Below, in pieces: positions 20,087 to 30,978 of a stretch of 64,000 nucleotides of DNA. The position numbers and the translations under genes are program-made. The stretch is taken from the NCBI GenBank assembly GCA_006384855.1, contig VCJN01003321.1:1-64000 (forward strand), given 5' to 3'. Numbering within the stretch: position 1 is the first letter of the stretch; every line of letters begins with the position of its first letter. The DNA comes from Tetraselmis striata. Taxonomy: Eukaryota > Chlorophyta > Chlorodendrophyceae > Chlorodendrales > Chlorodendraceae. The notes beneath the pieces were generated by a model. It worked only from the letters and a program-made list of their open reading frames with translations. It ran no database searches and was not told where the DNA came from.

Positions 20087-20476
20087 AACTAGCAGCGGCG
20101 CAAATAAATTGCAGAACGTATACTCAATCATTGCTTGGCGGTGCTTTGCTGGGGTGGGTATGTAAAAACTCCCGTGGGTTTTAGCACTGAACCGATGATG
20201 CGGGAATTGGACGTTGCGCCCATGGAGGCTACAACCACTGCAGCACGGGCTCAAGCGTTCCTAAAAGCATCCGACTTGAATACAAGTATATCCCATTTAG
20301 TAGATCAGCCAAGTCGGGCGCGCCCGACACGCCGACGTCGGGGACTGTGCGGTGGTTAGATCGACTAGCTAGGGCGAAAGCAGGGCTCAGTGGGCGCACC
20401 TTCCACTTAAGTGGAGGCTGGGGGTCGTGGAGGGCACGCACGCAAAGTCGATCATGTAATCGCACGCCGGACTCCC

Positions 20477-20507
<31 letters not shown>

Positions 20508-21333
20508 ACCCCGCCAGCGTCAAGTCCGACGGCCGCGAGCGGTCCGCTGGGGGCAGCCCACTCGTCTCAAGGGTCAAGTCGCCGGCTCCCGAGCGGTCCC
20601 GCATGTCCACAGGGCTCTTAACATATGTAATCCTTATGTACATGATATACAGGGGGCAGGGGTAGGCTGCGGCGGCTACGCATCCTCCGCCCCGCGGGCC
20701 GGGGTGGGGGCGTGGGGCTGGCATCGTGTTGTGCTTGGCGCCTCGACGACGCGCGCGCCGATGGCTGACGACGGGATGCGCACGGCGCGCGCGCCGGCGG
20801 AAGAAAGCGCGACGCTAGGCCGCCATATATTTATCCCGCGGGAGAAACATGTCTCCAGCGGGAGAATGAATACCTGTAGGCCCGGATTTCTCCTGACATA
20901 GCGACTAGTCGCTACAGGATCACTTTCTCCTCATGCGGGAGAAATAGCGATTTCTCCCTTAAATTGAATATTCGTCAGATTATATACCCTGTAGTACTGT
21001 ACGGGGTCCCAACACCCGCCGACGTGCGTACTGTATACTCAACGTATGGCCTCGGGACTGGCGTCAAGTGCACCGTCATCAGATAGTAAACTCCCTGGAG
21101 CCACAAGTGTAGCAGCCTGCTGGGACGAAGCTACTCAGTGATAGCTGGACGTGCCCGTTAATCAGAGTTAGCAGCAGCAGGCAAGAGCACCCACCGTTGG
21201 ACCCGGTAGTGGCGCAAAGACCACAGCTGAACTTCGGATATATCACGTCTAAGCGACGAGGCTGTCGTTGGTGCGCCGGGTTGGTTGCCGAACACTCCTT
21301 GCTCAGCGCCATCACAGCACCACACGCCACAAG
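20087..21333. other. Intergenic; microsatellite and GGGAGAAA/TTTCTCC cluster
   Basis: A C tract followed by (CA)n lies at about 20477-20510. Around 20838-20960 the motif GGGAGAAA and its complement TTTCTCC recur, interrupted by a perfect 16-bp palindrome TAGCGACTAGTCGCTA (about 20901-20916). No gene is supported. Confidence 0.45.
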
Positions 21334-21831
21334 GATGGCGGCTATACGTGCAGCCGCTGCGTTCGCCCGGACCGGAGCGCGAGCGTCGTCCGCGCTCTCA
21401 CTCCGCTCGACGGCCGCTCTTAAGTCCACGGGGAGAAGCCTAGCAGCAGCTTGCTCAGAGTCACTGCCGAAAGGACGAAGCGCAGCCGGGGCGTTTCGCC
21501 CTATGCCCTCCACGTACGTCTGCTAACCTTTCGGCCTGGCCAGCCAAGCACCATATGTGCATGTTCCAGCTTACCGAAGTTTGCAAATTGGGCCGTCCCA
21601 CTAAACCGCGATACAACTTGCCAAGTGTGCTGTTTGCATGCCGTGCCAGCACGGAATATTGCGTTTGATACTCAAACGAGCTTCCACATCTGTCTGCTGC
21701 TTGCAGGAGGTTGCGGGCGGCAAGCGCTGTCCAATTGGTGGCTTCTGGTGCTGCACACACCCCCGCTGCCTTAGTGAAAGCCTTGGCACAGGGATGCGCT
21801 GACGCGCTTTTTGTCTCCGAGGGAGGTGAGC
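21334..21831 (+). CDS. Possible first exons of a nuclear gene for an organelle protein
   Basis: From ATG 21334 about 60 codons read as a classic organelle-targeting peptide: rich in Ala, Arg and Ser, no acidic residues for about 40 positions (MAAIRAAAAFARTGARASSA...). A GTACGT donor near 21511 and a TTGCAG acceptor at about 21703-21708 give an in-phase second exon. That exon encodes AASAVQLVASGAAHTPAALV and ends at a GTGAGC donor near 21829. I could not follow the gene further and do not recognise the protein. The targeting peptide is the only real support. Confidence 0.3.
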
Positions 21832-21849
21832 CACGCCTGTGTCTCCCCA

Positions 21850-23896
21850 GCACATCATCATCGCATATGCATGCCCCTTTCATGGAATTCTGAGCACTCC
21901 AGTGAATTTAGCGCCTATGTGCTGAATGGTATGAGTGTTCATTCTTTGCTGTATATGTAGATGACGAGGATCGATAACGATGGCCAAGCCGGAGGAGTTT
22001 CACACGGGTTGGTGGATTCCCGGGCGTGTATGCTGCAACATCCTGATCCTGCACGCCGTCATGTCCTCATGGCCATGTAACCGTGCGCTTTGCCCCAACA
22101 ATGCTCCCAGCAGGGAGTGTCACGTGATGCTCGTTGTATGGATGGATCCGGCGTGAATCCGGAGTGCGGCTCACTTTATCTGGGATTGATTTGTCCGTGG
22201 GGACAGTAGCCCTGATTTTCATCGATGAAAATGGTCATGCCATTGCAGTCCGGGATGGTGCGAAGTACAGCAGTGCCCCACTCATTCAGCGTCCTCAACC
22301 CCTCATACCAACTCATGCCCTTATTCATAGTAACAGGTCTCTGACCATCGCTTCCTTGACCATGATGCGAAGAGGCAAGCTTGCCATCCTCGCTGCATAG
22401 ATTCCTGGACGCGAAGCAAAGCATGATTGCACACACACACACACACACACAGTAAGTAGGTCCCACCTTCGCCTGCACAGAGGGATCAATCAGGCCGCAT
22501 TCACCTAAATGGTTTTGTTCTGTGTTGTGACACCGCATGCAGCAGCATGTAGCAGGGTCTTACGGTGCGCCCCGTCATTTGCACGCCAAGCACCAGAACG
22601 ATCTCTGTGTACCTGCACTGGAGGGAAGCTCGCCCCCGCCTCCATGTCCTGCCAGATGTGAGCGCATCCGCGTTGTGGGTATCATGGACTGGTGATTTTC
22701 TGTGACTGAGTGCGGGTCATTCAGTCAAAACACCCAGTGGAGGCCATATCTAGCCTGTCCACCACGCATGCAGGCACCAGTGCATGCACGTGCGGTAGCG
22801 GGCGACCGGAGCTAGAGCCGAGGAGGGTGCGAGTACCTTTGCGTATTGATACGCCGTCGGCCAGTGAGGCTCATCTTTATGCGTTGGTCGAAAGTGGTTC
22901 GCATTTGCCTCCAGGAACACCCACGATCCCGCTTTTTGATACCCGTTACCAACATAAAAATGCGTCCCACGCTCCCTGTGCAATACATACGCCAGTATCG
23001 CAACCCGACATGTGACTCAGCCATCTGAGAAGTCTTTATTAGCAGAACAGTGCAAGAGTACTCAAAGGCATTTTTTCAGATATACGGGTAGCTACACACC
23101 TGACCAGCTGCTCTCCGTTGCTGCTTGCACAGACAGCACCGCCGCGAATTCGCCTATCTGGCGCAATCCTACGACCAGTCTTGCCAGTTGGCGTGGTTCT
23201 GTCGAGATTTTTACACCAGAGGTGCTCGCTGCGAAAGGAAATCATACTCAATATCGAATAAGGGCCGCGTGTCTTGCTTTGGTGTGTGGCAACTGCAATT
23301 CTTGTACGAGGCAGCCCGGGCGAGGGTATGTCAGGCGAGGGTGACGTTCTCCAAGAGTTCCTGCACCGAGTGCATAGCAGCAGAGACACGTCCGCGAGCG
23401 ACGACTGGCTCGCACTTCAGCTCATCTCACGAGCACCAATGCTAGCGCTTTCGCTACCACGACGGCCAAAAAGATTACAAGCACCTAGAACAAATCAACC
23501 AATCCTTCCAGGGTATCGTCCGGGGTGCTTTACTTTATTTTACTTTTAGCGTCATCGGCGCGAGCGCTTCTGGCCTGCGCTGGCGGCGGCGCGGGCGCCG
23601 CCTTATTAATAATAAATAATTTAAAATAGCGACTAAATGTTGCCGAAGAGCAGCCAATAACGCGACCGCGCGCTTGCTGTTGTGACTGTATGTGTCGGCG
23701 CGATGCGGACAACACAGCAGCAGGCGCCGGAGACACGGTCAGTTGACGATGCAAGTTCGGTGGCACTCACTGCATCTTCACCTGTGAGCTGCACTAGTAT
23801 CTGTCCGAGTATACGAAGACGAATCCACCATCGCCAGAGGCAGGCGAGCAGGCGAGCAGCGGTTATCACTCCGAGCCGGGTGCCGCGAGAAAGCCA
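21850..23896. other. Mostly non-coding; possible unidentified minus-strand exons
   Basis: A (CA)n tract lies at 22430-22451. On the minus strand three stretches look coding-like: about 22985-22830 (HFYVGNGYQKAGSWVFLEAN..., ending in a GTAC donor), about 22690-22605 (IWQDMEAGASFPPVQ, GTACAC donor) and about 22395-22180 (MNKGMSWYEGLRTLNEWGTA...). I do not recognise the protein and could not prove phase. From 23530 to 23896 there is no clear signal apart from a probable promoter of the next gene. Confidence 0.3.
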
Positions 23897-26255
23897 ATGG
23901 CCTGCTTCCGTGCTGCCACGGTGACACCGGGGGTCACTTTGATTAATGTGCGCGGTACGGGAATCGCACGGAGGCGAGGCCCGACGCTGCGGTCCGCCGC
24001 CAGAGCTAATGCCCAGGACGGCAGTGGACAGCATCCGAGCGGCCGAAAGGGCTCCAGGGTGCCACAGGAGCTGGTATTTGGCGGCGGCGATTCGCTCCCT
24101 AACGCCACTCATACCAACTTAACTCCGAAATCAAACATGGGCACAGAAGCCGAGCGGAAAGGCGGCGTTTCTGGGACACGTCGACGCTCTCATGCTCGGC
24201 GTCCCGTCCGCGACAGTACCAAGCAGGTGGGGGACGCTCTCCAACGGTTTAGGGATGCTACCCAAACGGGCGGCTCCCGGGTGCCAGCGCGCCCCGAGGA
24301 GCCGATAGCGGAGCCCTTCGATAGTCCACCCAAAAGGCAGGTTCAGAGGCCCTCGGCGGAGCGACGAGCTGACCGTGACGAGCGCGCAGAGGAGGAGTCA
24401 TCCACCAGAGTCGGAAGTACCAGTACCGAGGTGAGGGATGCTTTGAAGCGCTTCCGGGACGCGGCAACTGGGAGACACGAAAGGGAGGGAGCGCGGTATG
24501 TAGCACCCGCCGAACGCGCGACACCGGATGAGCGCCTCGCAGAGCAGCAGGCAGAGCGGGCGCCAGAGGCGGAGCGAGGGTACCGGAGACCCTCTGCACT
24601 GGCTCAAACGCTGGAGGCATTCCGAAACTCCGTGGGGCTTCAGGACGCAACGACACAAAGGTAGGCAGCTTGGCAGGCACAAAGTTGCTGCAGCTTTCAG
24701 CCACGGGCTGACGCAGCAGAGTGAGGAGTCATCCAGTGAATCGGCGGCTAAAGCAGGGATTGACCCAGGGCTGGATGGCGCCCTCCCCCGCAGGAATGGG
24801 TCCCCAGGGAATGCGATCAGCGCTTCCGCGCCCAAGGGTGAAGACGATAGCGAGTGGGGCGGTGGAGGCAGTAGTCGGTATGCCGATGATGATGGCGACT
24901 GGGGCGGATGGTCGGGATTCATTGCCCCATCCAGCACGCGGCGGGACAAGCAGGCGCAAAGCAGCCAGCCACCCAAAGAGAAAGACCGGTGAGCCGTCCT
25001 GCATCGCTGGTTTCGCGATTGGCGTTTTTATGGGTCAATACTGGGAGCGTCAATGGATACTCCCTCACATTGCGGGGTCCCCGGCAACTCCGCTTTGGCC
25101 CTGAGATCCGCTATACCGCTACTGCCTTCCAGGTCACGAGGGCGGCCAGTGCCACAGGTAGGCAGCGCGCGTGCTTGGCGGTGTCAGGTCACTGACCCGT
25201 CCCAAGGCGTTCCTGCTTAGAGCGCCATGCATGCTTCATGTGTGTCCTGCAGATAGAGTGGCTATCCGACGAGGAGGTGCAGCGCGTCATCCCCCGAGCC
25301 CCGCAGCCTCAGCAGTACTCCTACTTCCAGGTGCTCGCCATCGCCTGTGCGGTGCCCATGTCTGCGTCATCACCCCCGGGGCAGGCGTGAAGGCGCATTG
25401 CTACTGGGCAATGCGGCCACTGAATGGCCGTGCTTGCGCTGACAATGACGGGTGGACCGTTGGTGCGCAGAGTGACGGCGACATCGTGCAGCGGATGGGC
25501 GGCAGCTTCGCCATCCTCGTCATCGCCGGGGCGTTCACGCAGGCGGCTCCCATCGCAGTCGGCGCGGCGACCTTCCCCTTCTGGGGGCCGCTGGTGCAAG
25601 CCACCGCGAGGAACCTCCCCGTCAGGGAGTTCAGCTGCTGCGGGCTGTGGTTTGCCAACGTCTACGAGGTGGACTGGCAGCCCAACCCAAGCCAGATGTA
25701 CAGAAACCGCCGGGTCGCCAGCTACCGGCGGAGCAAACCGCAGTGGCTGATTTCCGTCACGCTCGGGGACGACAGCGGCGCACGGGCGCAGGTTGACCTC
25801 GAGGTGGGCTTTGACACGCATCACGTGCCTGCATGTCCGCGGAATGTCCGCGTGCCATGATGCATGATGTGCACAGCCGGGACCGCGCGGCTCTAACAAT
25901 AGGTGCTTTGTTCTCGCTCTGGTGTGGCCAGACCAACTCCCCACCTGGCTCGGTGAAAGTGGGCGACAGAATCGAGGTGCTCGTGGTCAGCCCGGATCAA
26001 AGGCTCCGAACATTCAAGGTGGGGGAGACACGGACACCTCTGCGTCCATGCCGGCGCTTGACTGCGCAGTTGTGGCGCCCCCCGGCGTCGTCCGCCTAGT
26101 AATAACAGCGCGCTGTGGTGACCTCCGTGCACCAGATCGTGCGGGAGCTGTTTCTGCCGGACAACAAGTTCTGGATTTCGGATTACCCTTTCGTGAATCG
26201 CCGCGCGTTTCTCGGTGTCCGCAGAGCTTTGAAGCGACCCCAGAGGTCCCCATGA
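23897..26255 (+). CDS. Plastid-targeted protein with cyanobacterial-type membrane domain (7 exons)
   Basis: Exons 23897-24660, 24701-24988, 25133-25157, 25253-25330, 25492-25803, 25932-26018 and 26136-26255 join in phase into 557 residues; intron 1 is only 40 nt. The N-terminus (MACFRAATVTPGVT...) resembles a plastid transit peptide. Residues ~40-350 are low-complexity and contain a repeated helix, DAL[QK]RFRDA, seen twice (SALAQTLEAFRNS is a weaker third). The C-terminal ~200 residues match a cyanobacterial/plant family often labelled 'phosphate ABC transporter permease'. Matching features are LSDEEVQRVIP..QQYSYF, a hydrophobic hairpin, FPFWGPLVQATARN, GDDSGARAQVDLE, GDRIEVLVVSPD and the signature WISDYPFVNRRAF. 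The family's function is unproven; the transporter label is not supported here. TGTAA lies 158 bp downstream. Confidence 0.82.
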
Positions 26256-26413
26256 TTGCCCAGCAAGCCACAACCTGCCTCGCCGAAACAGACGCTGAGT
26301 GCAGCGGGGTGACCCGCGGCTTACATGTACGAGACGGGGACACCAACACAGCAGCACATCGCACCAACCAGGCACCAACAGAAAGCCGGCGCACGTCGGG
26401 CAATGGCGGCCAA

Positions 26414-26418
26414 TGTAA
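26414..26418 (+). terminator. TGTAA polyadenylation signal of the plastid protein gene
   Basis: Chlorophyte-type TGTAA, 158 bp after the stop at 26255. The convergent nuclease gene has TGTAA (minus strand) at 26568-26572, 26548-26552 and 26530-26534, so the two 3' ends lie within about 150 bp of each other. Confidence 0.5.
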
Positions 26419-26826
26419 CAAGAAAAAAGGACAAATTGGCACCCGGCCCAAAACAGCCTTGGCGCCGTTTCATGTCATGCAGTTGGCATGGTGCGCGTTC
26501 CTTCTGGACGCGGGCCTGCACATTCTGGATTACAAGGGTTTGTAGGGTTACACGGCATCTGGTGGTGTTACAGAAACGGGGGGTATTGTAAGGGCATTCG
26601 GTGGCGACTGGCTGACTACACAGTGGTCCCAGATGCGCAGGCGGGGGTGCCCCTTCGCCTGGTACTACACTCTACAACAGGCGGCATCCATCATCATCAC
26701 ACATGCACCACATCATACACGGGCCACAGGGCAGCCTTGGGCCCAGGGCGAGCCCCGAAGCGGCCCAGATGCTGCATATGCATTGCTGGTACATATTCAT
26801 ACACGGGCGCAGGTATCGGAGCGGCA

Positions 26827-28603
26827 TCAGTCCGACGCCTGCGACGCCTGCTGGTTGTCTTGCAGCCTGAGGAGCTCATCGCGCAGCGAGGCCGCCTCCT
26901 GCGCAGCGCCGAGGACGGTCACGGCCAGCATTGACCGAAGCGAGCATGCACAGCAAGTAGCGGCGCCCCGGCCGGCGGCGGAGGAGATCCACACGTGCAC
27001 CGAGGCCATGCCAGGCTTACCATGTAGCGCTCATCATCCAACGCCGTCTCCATGGCCACTCGGATCCGAAACGCGCGGTTGGTGGACATAATTGTGTCTA
27101 TCTCGTCGCGGATCCTGGCGGTGCAGTAGCCACCGCCGTCAGACCACCACAGCACGCAGGGACACGGCAGGCGGAACAACGGGCAGAGCTGACACGGGCG
27201 GCATACTGCGCTGCGTCGTCGTAGCGCTCCTGCTGGACCGCCATCTCCAGCTTGATCTTGTGCATGACGGTGGGGTCGCTGAACTGAAGAATGGCCTTGC
27301 GCACGCTGTGGACAATCTCGCCCGTGGTCTCCTCACGGTGGCTGGCAGCGGCTTGCGCCATCTTCGATGCCACTTCCTGCGGGGCAGACGACATCCGCGC
27401 CGTTGAGCCATCGGGCAGACGGCAAGGAACACAGCCCATCAGGCTCAGGCACAAACAAGGAGTGTCACCTTGTTCACATAGATGACCGACTTGAATCGCA
27501 CAGCCATATTCAACGCGTCGGAGGGGCGCGCGTCCAGGACGACCTCCTCAGAGACACCGTTCTCCGTCTTGAGGTAGTGGATGCTCGCATGGTACGTGTT
27601 GCCAACCAGCGCAGTCACGCACACCTTGCTGACCTGCGCCAGGCACGCCGGATGCCAGAGTCGTAATAGATTCATGGGCGGGGTGTGCTCAATCGATCGC
27701 GGGCGGTGCCTGGCACCAGGGGCAGCGCTGCTGGCTGGGCAGGCTGGTGTGTGCCATTGGGGATGCTGCTCACCCGGTAGCCCATTGCCTCCACTGTATT
27801 CTTCATCAGGTCATGGGTCATGGGTCTGGCCTGGAAAGAGTATGGCACCGGGAGGGATTCAGGCTGCAGGGTTCCACATCCACGCAACAGGGGCCACACG
27901 CAACGCCGGGGAGACCGCATGCAGCGCACCGTCCGTTGCTGGTTGATCTCCTTGACCAGAGCTGCGGTCTCAAACTCCCCTGCAGCGCCGGTGGAGGGGA
28001 TGCTAGGCATCAGAGAGCGCTCCAGGGAGGGACAGGCAATGTGATCATAAGGAGCGGCAATGCCGCGCTTCTGTGTGTGCGAGTAGGAGGGCGGAGGCGG
28101 GTCTTACCAACATACACAGTCATTTCCTTGTCGCTCTCAGCCAGCTTTAGGACCATCTGGTGACCATACTCCTTGGTGTGGCGGACTGTTTTATGGTGGA
28201 GCCCCGTGGCAATGGAGGAGGGCGGCGGAACGGGGGGGGGGGGGGGGGGGGGGAGGGTTATTGTCAGGACCTGATGAAATGCCAACAGTTGCAAACAGGC
28301 ACAGAGGCTATCGCAGTGCAAGCAGTTGGGCCGAAACGTACCGTGTGCGATCTTAGCTTCCACATAGTTGCTGAGGTCAAAGGCCTGGTGGTCCGGCTGT
28401 TGGCTAGCCAGAACTTCCACAGACCGATGGGCGTGCTTGCTGCAGATTCTTGGGCACCTGAAGGCAGCCCCTGAAGGCACAGGAGGACGCACCAGCTTGC
28501 GCGCACGGCTGGCATGAGCAGAGGCGGCTCGCGCCGGCCTCTGAGCACACGTCGAAACCCCACCTAGGGCAGCAGCCCTTTGGACAGCCAGGACGGTCGC
28601 CAT
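26827..28603 (-). CDS. Bifunctional nuclease (BFN/DUF151) with UVR motif, plant BBD-like
   Basis: Exons on the minus strand: 28603-28342, 28185-28108, 27979-27930, 27830-27774, 27633-27469, 27376 to about 27150, 27114-27021 and 26898-26827. All joins are in phase except the 3' end of exon 6, where I could not settle the donor. The N-terminus (MATVLAVQRAAALGG...) is Ala/Arg-rich like a transit peptide. The BFN domain includes ALVKEINQQR, RPMTHDLMKNTVEAMGY and the diagnostic VLDARPSDALNMAVR. The C-terminus has a UVR-like pair of helices (MHKIKLEMAVQQERYDDAAQ; EAASLRDELLRLQ). The order BFN then UVR and the length (about 330 residues) match Arabidopsis BBD1, reported to have nuclease activity and a role in defence. 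An algal role is unknown. Confidence 0.88.
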
Positions 28604-29781
28604 GTTGCTGTGCCTTGGATTATGGAGTGGTATCTGCAGCAAAGGGCCAGGCACTCTCAGAAAAACCGGCCGGCTGTGCCTGCGATGCGAGGTCGAGTGG
28701 TGTCCGCGTACTTCTATATTCTGCATGTGCCGCTTCAGACGTGTGGGGTGTTGCAACCCATGTCAGAGCGGCACGTGACCTCCCCCGGCCGCTTTCTTTG
28801 CTGTTTGCGCGCCCGCGGCCCTGTCGAAGTACACCAACCGCACTACCCACCCCGAAACGCCACGACGACTCGTACGCGCTGTACAGCCGCTACGAGATAT
28901 TCCGAGCCAGAGCGGCGACTGGAATGCGCGTGGGCTTGAGCAGGACAGCGGTGTCGCGAATGTCACGGGCGAGCCGGGAATTGCGCGTGAGCGCGTTTGG
29001 TGAGAGCGCTCGGCTGTGGCGGGTGACCAGCGATAGGGTGCAGAGGTGCGGACGACCGGGCGGACGACGGCAGGCCAGTAGGAAGGGCCGCCGGCGCAGC
29101 TGCTAGACGGAGGTAAAGAACTATCGTACCGACGCTCGCTTTCCTGCCCGGTGGAAGGTTTTGTTCTTTGCTGTGTGGGAGGAAGGAAGAGGGGGGGGGG
29201 GGGGGGGGGGGGGGGATGGTTGCCGGAACGGCGCGCTACAGCAGACGACCTTCCACCTCGTTCAGGGTATAGGTTGAGGAGAGACGGAACAAGGCCCGCT
29301 GCCGCGCGCGTTTCAGGTGGAGCAAACCGGCGACATTTCTCAGTTTGTTCGCGTTGCGGCAAGCACAGGCGCGGGCAACCACTCACCGAGGCGCGTGACC
29401 CGGCCTCCCGTAATGTTGTTTGGGGGTTGCTGAACCGACGTGTGAGGGAGGGGGAGACAGGACACGTCAGAGTAATTCGCTCAGGATGACCGTGCGGTGG
29501 GGCGCGCGCTCCCCACTCCAGTACCAGTAGCAAGTCGCTAGGTACCTGTAGCGGCCGCGCTCGTCGCCCGCTGTGCTGCTGGTCTGTCACCCATCCTCAT
29601 TGCATCAGCACAGAGTAAGCAAGCACAGAGTAAGCACAGAGTAAGCACCGGTAGTAACCTTACAGGATAAGGATTACTGCCGGTACCAGCAGCATTTAAG
29701 GATTTAATCCTTACATCTGCTGCTAAGTACAGCGGCTTCGCCGCTCTGAGAATTTAAGGGGGCTGGAGTGGGCCGTTTATT
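28604..29781. other. Intergenic upstream of BFN gene; no gene seen
   Basis: A long G homopolymer lies at about 29189-29216. A direct repeat CACAGAGTAAG occurs three times at about 29609-29645. A 275-codon minus-strand frame (29590-28763) has no domain and runs through the G tract. Confidence 0.4.
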
Positions 29782-30048
29782 ATGATCTAAACTAGTTTAT
29801 GGGGTTTCCATCCTTGACCTAACCGCTTTTCAGCTACAAGTGCTGCGCAGTGGTACGGGAACTAGTAACTGTTGTTGCGCCCTTGTTGGGTGCAGCACGA
29901 GTAGATATAAAAGCAGCCAGAACAGCTGAGCCTGCCATCTTCCAGTTTTCGCTGCGTTCCACGCAGCGATGTAAAAACTGTCTCGTAACCCGTTGCGAGC
30001 AAGGTCACCCCAGGTTGTTCAAGACCACACCCGGCTCGCCATCCGAGT

Positions 30049-30942
30049 GTGATATTCTCGTCAGTACGTCCGTGCGTTACTATGTCAGATGGAGAAGAAC
30101 CCGTCGTTGAGCCGACGCTCAAGTCGTTGCAAGCAGATGTGCGTGCATTGGCTACAGCTGTGGCACAACTAACGGCTCGTGATCGCGTTGTTGATGGAGA
30201 AGGGGCACATGGGTATGGCTCCGGCTCAGGGCAGCGCTTCGCGAGACAGCCGACAGGCAGCGGGGGAGCCGCAGAGCGCCCCGACTTGCTAGAGCTAGCC
30301 CAGAGCGGCCGTGTCGGAGCAAAATCCGTGAGTGCCGAGGATGATTACCTCGCGGTGCCAGAGCTACTGCAGAGAGCAGAGTCTGGTTACGAGGCCGTTC
30401 GACCGGTCAGCCGAGTGCCTGGACTTTTCCCTTTGAGCACCGACCTAACGAACGAGTACCTCAAGCAGGATGACCGGCGTCTGCCGGCCCAGGAGGAGTA
30501 CTTGTGGATGTCGTGTTTCGGGGCCCACATGGCCGCCCTTTTCGTGGCGCTCGACGAGCTGCTACCTTACGTCCCCGCCACCAACCAGGACTTCACCCCC
30601 TACCTCGCGAGAGCTCGGAATCACGCCGAGGCCATCGACAAGGCGTTTCGTTTTCGTCTAGCCTTCCTGCGGAGGCTGAATGAGATCAAGCGCGTGCACG
30701 GTGACCAAGGTGTTCTGGATGTGCTGCGGGCTCAACATTTTCAGCCCGCTTCGGAGCATTTGGGTTCTGCGATTTTTGGGGACCTCATGAGGGACTACGA
30801 GCGTCGTGTCTTCGAGGCGACCGTTGCCAGCAGCGCCAAGGCGACCGCTACTTCTCGAGTAGCGGCTGCAGCTGCAGGTCGCGGGCGTGGGCGAGGACGT
30901 GGCGGCGGACGTGGACGCGGCCGCGAAGGTGAGCACGAGTGA
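30049..30942 (+). CDS. ORF1, gag-like RGG-tailed protein (copy 3)
   Basis: 297 codons. The likely start is the Met of MSDGEEP near 30082. Relative to copy 2 it lacks a few residues in the N-terminal coiled coil and has a short Gly-Ser insertion (GYGSGSG). The core (EEYLWMSCFGAHMAALF, AIDKAFRFRLAFLRRLN) and the RG-rich tail are intact. It ends in UGA at 30940-30942, followed by CGG. The recombinase frame continues in the same frame without another stop. Confidence 0.75.
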   Translation: MIFSSVRPCVTMSDGEEPVVEPTLKSLQADVRALATAVAQLTARDRVVDGEGAHGYGSGSGQRFARQPTGSGGAAERPDLLELAQSGRVGAKSVSAEDDYLAVPELLQRAESGYEAVRPVSRVPGLFPLSTDLTNEYLKQDDRRLPAQEEYLWMSCFGAHMAALFVALDELLPYVPATNQDFTPYLARARNHAEAIDKAFRFRLAFLRRLNEIKRVHGDQGVLDVLRAQHFQPASEHLGSAIFGDLMRDYERRVFEATVASSAKATATSRVAAAAAGRGRGRGRGGGRGRGREGEHE

Positions 30943-30973
30943 CGGCGTGGGGCGCCGCTCGTCGGAGCTGCAG
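30929..30973 (+). promoter_or_regulatory. UGA-CGG junction inside a possible 45-nt intron (ORF1/recombinase)
   Basis: GAAG|GTGAGC...GAGCTGCAG|GC: a textbook donor and acceptor enclose exactly 45 nt, including the ORF1 stop (UGA, 30940-30942). Removing the 45 nt keeps the frame and fuses ORF1 to the recombinase. Alternatively, UGA-CGG is a known leaky-stop context (type II, as in tobraviruses). Either route would make an ORF1-recombinase fusion. Copies 2 and 4 keep both the splice ends and UGA-CGG; copy 1 has lost the acceptor. Confidence 0.55.
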
Positions 30974-30978
30974 GCGCC

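Noticed and set aside
21334-21831. Electron-transfer flavoprotein alpha subunit
   Set aside because: A targeting peptide followed by a 'VQLVASG' stretch suggested it, but the expected N-terminal motif is missing and no later exon matches.
28763-29590. 275-codon minus-strand frame
   Set aside because: It runs through a long G/C homopolymer as poly-Pro, with no domain and no coding-like composition on either side.
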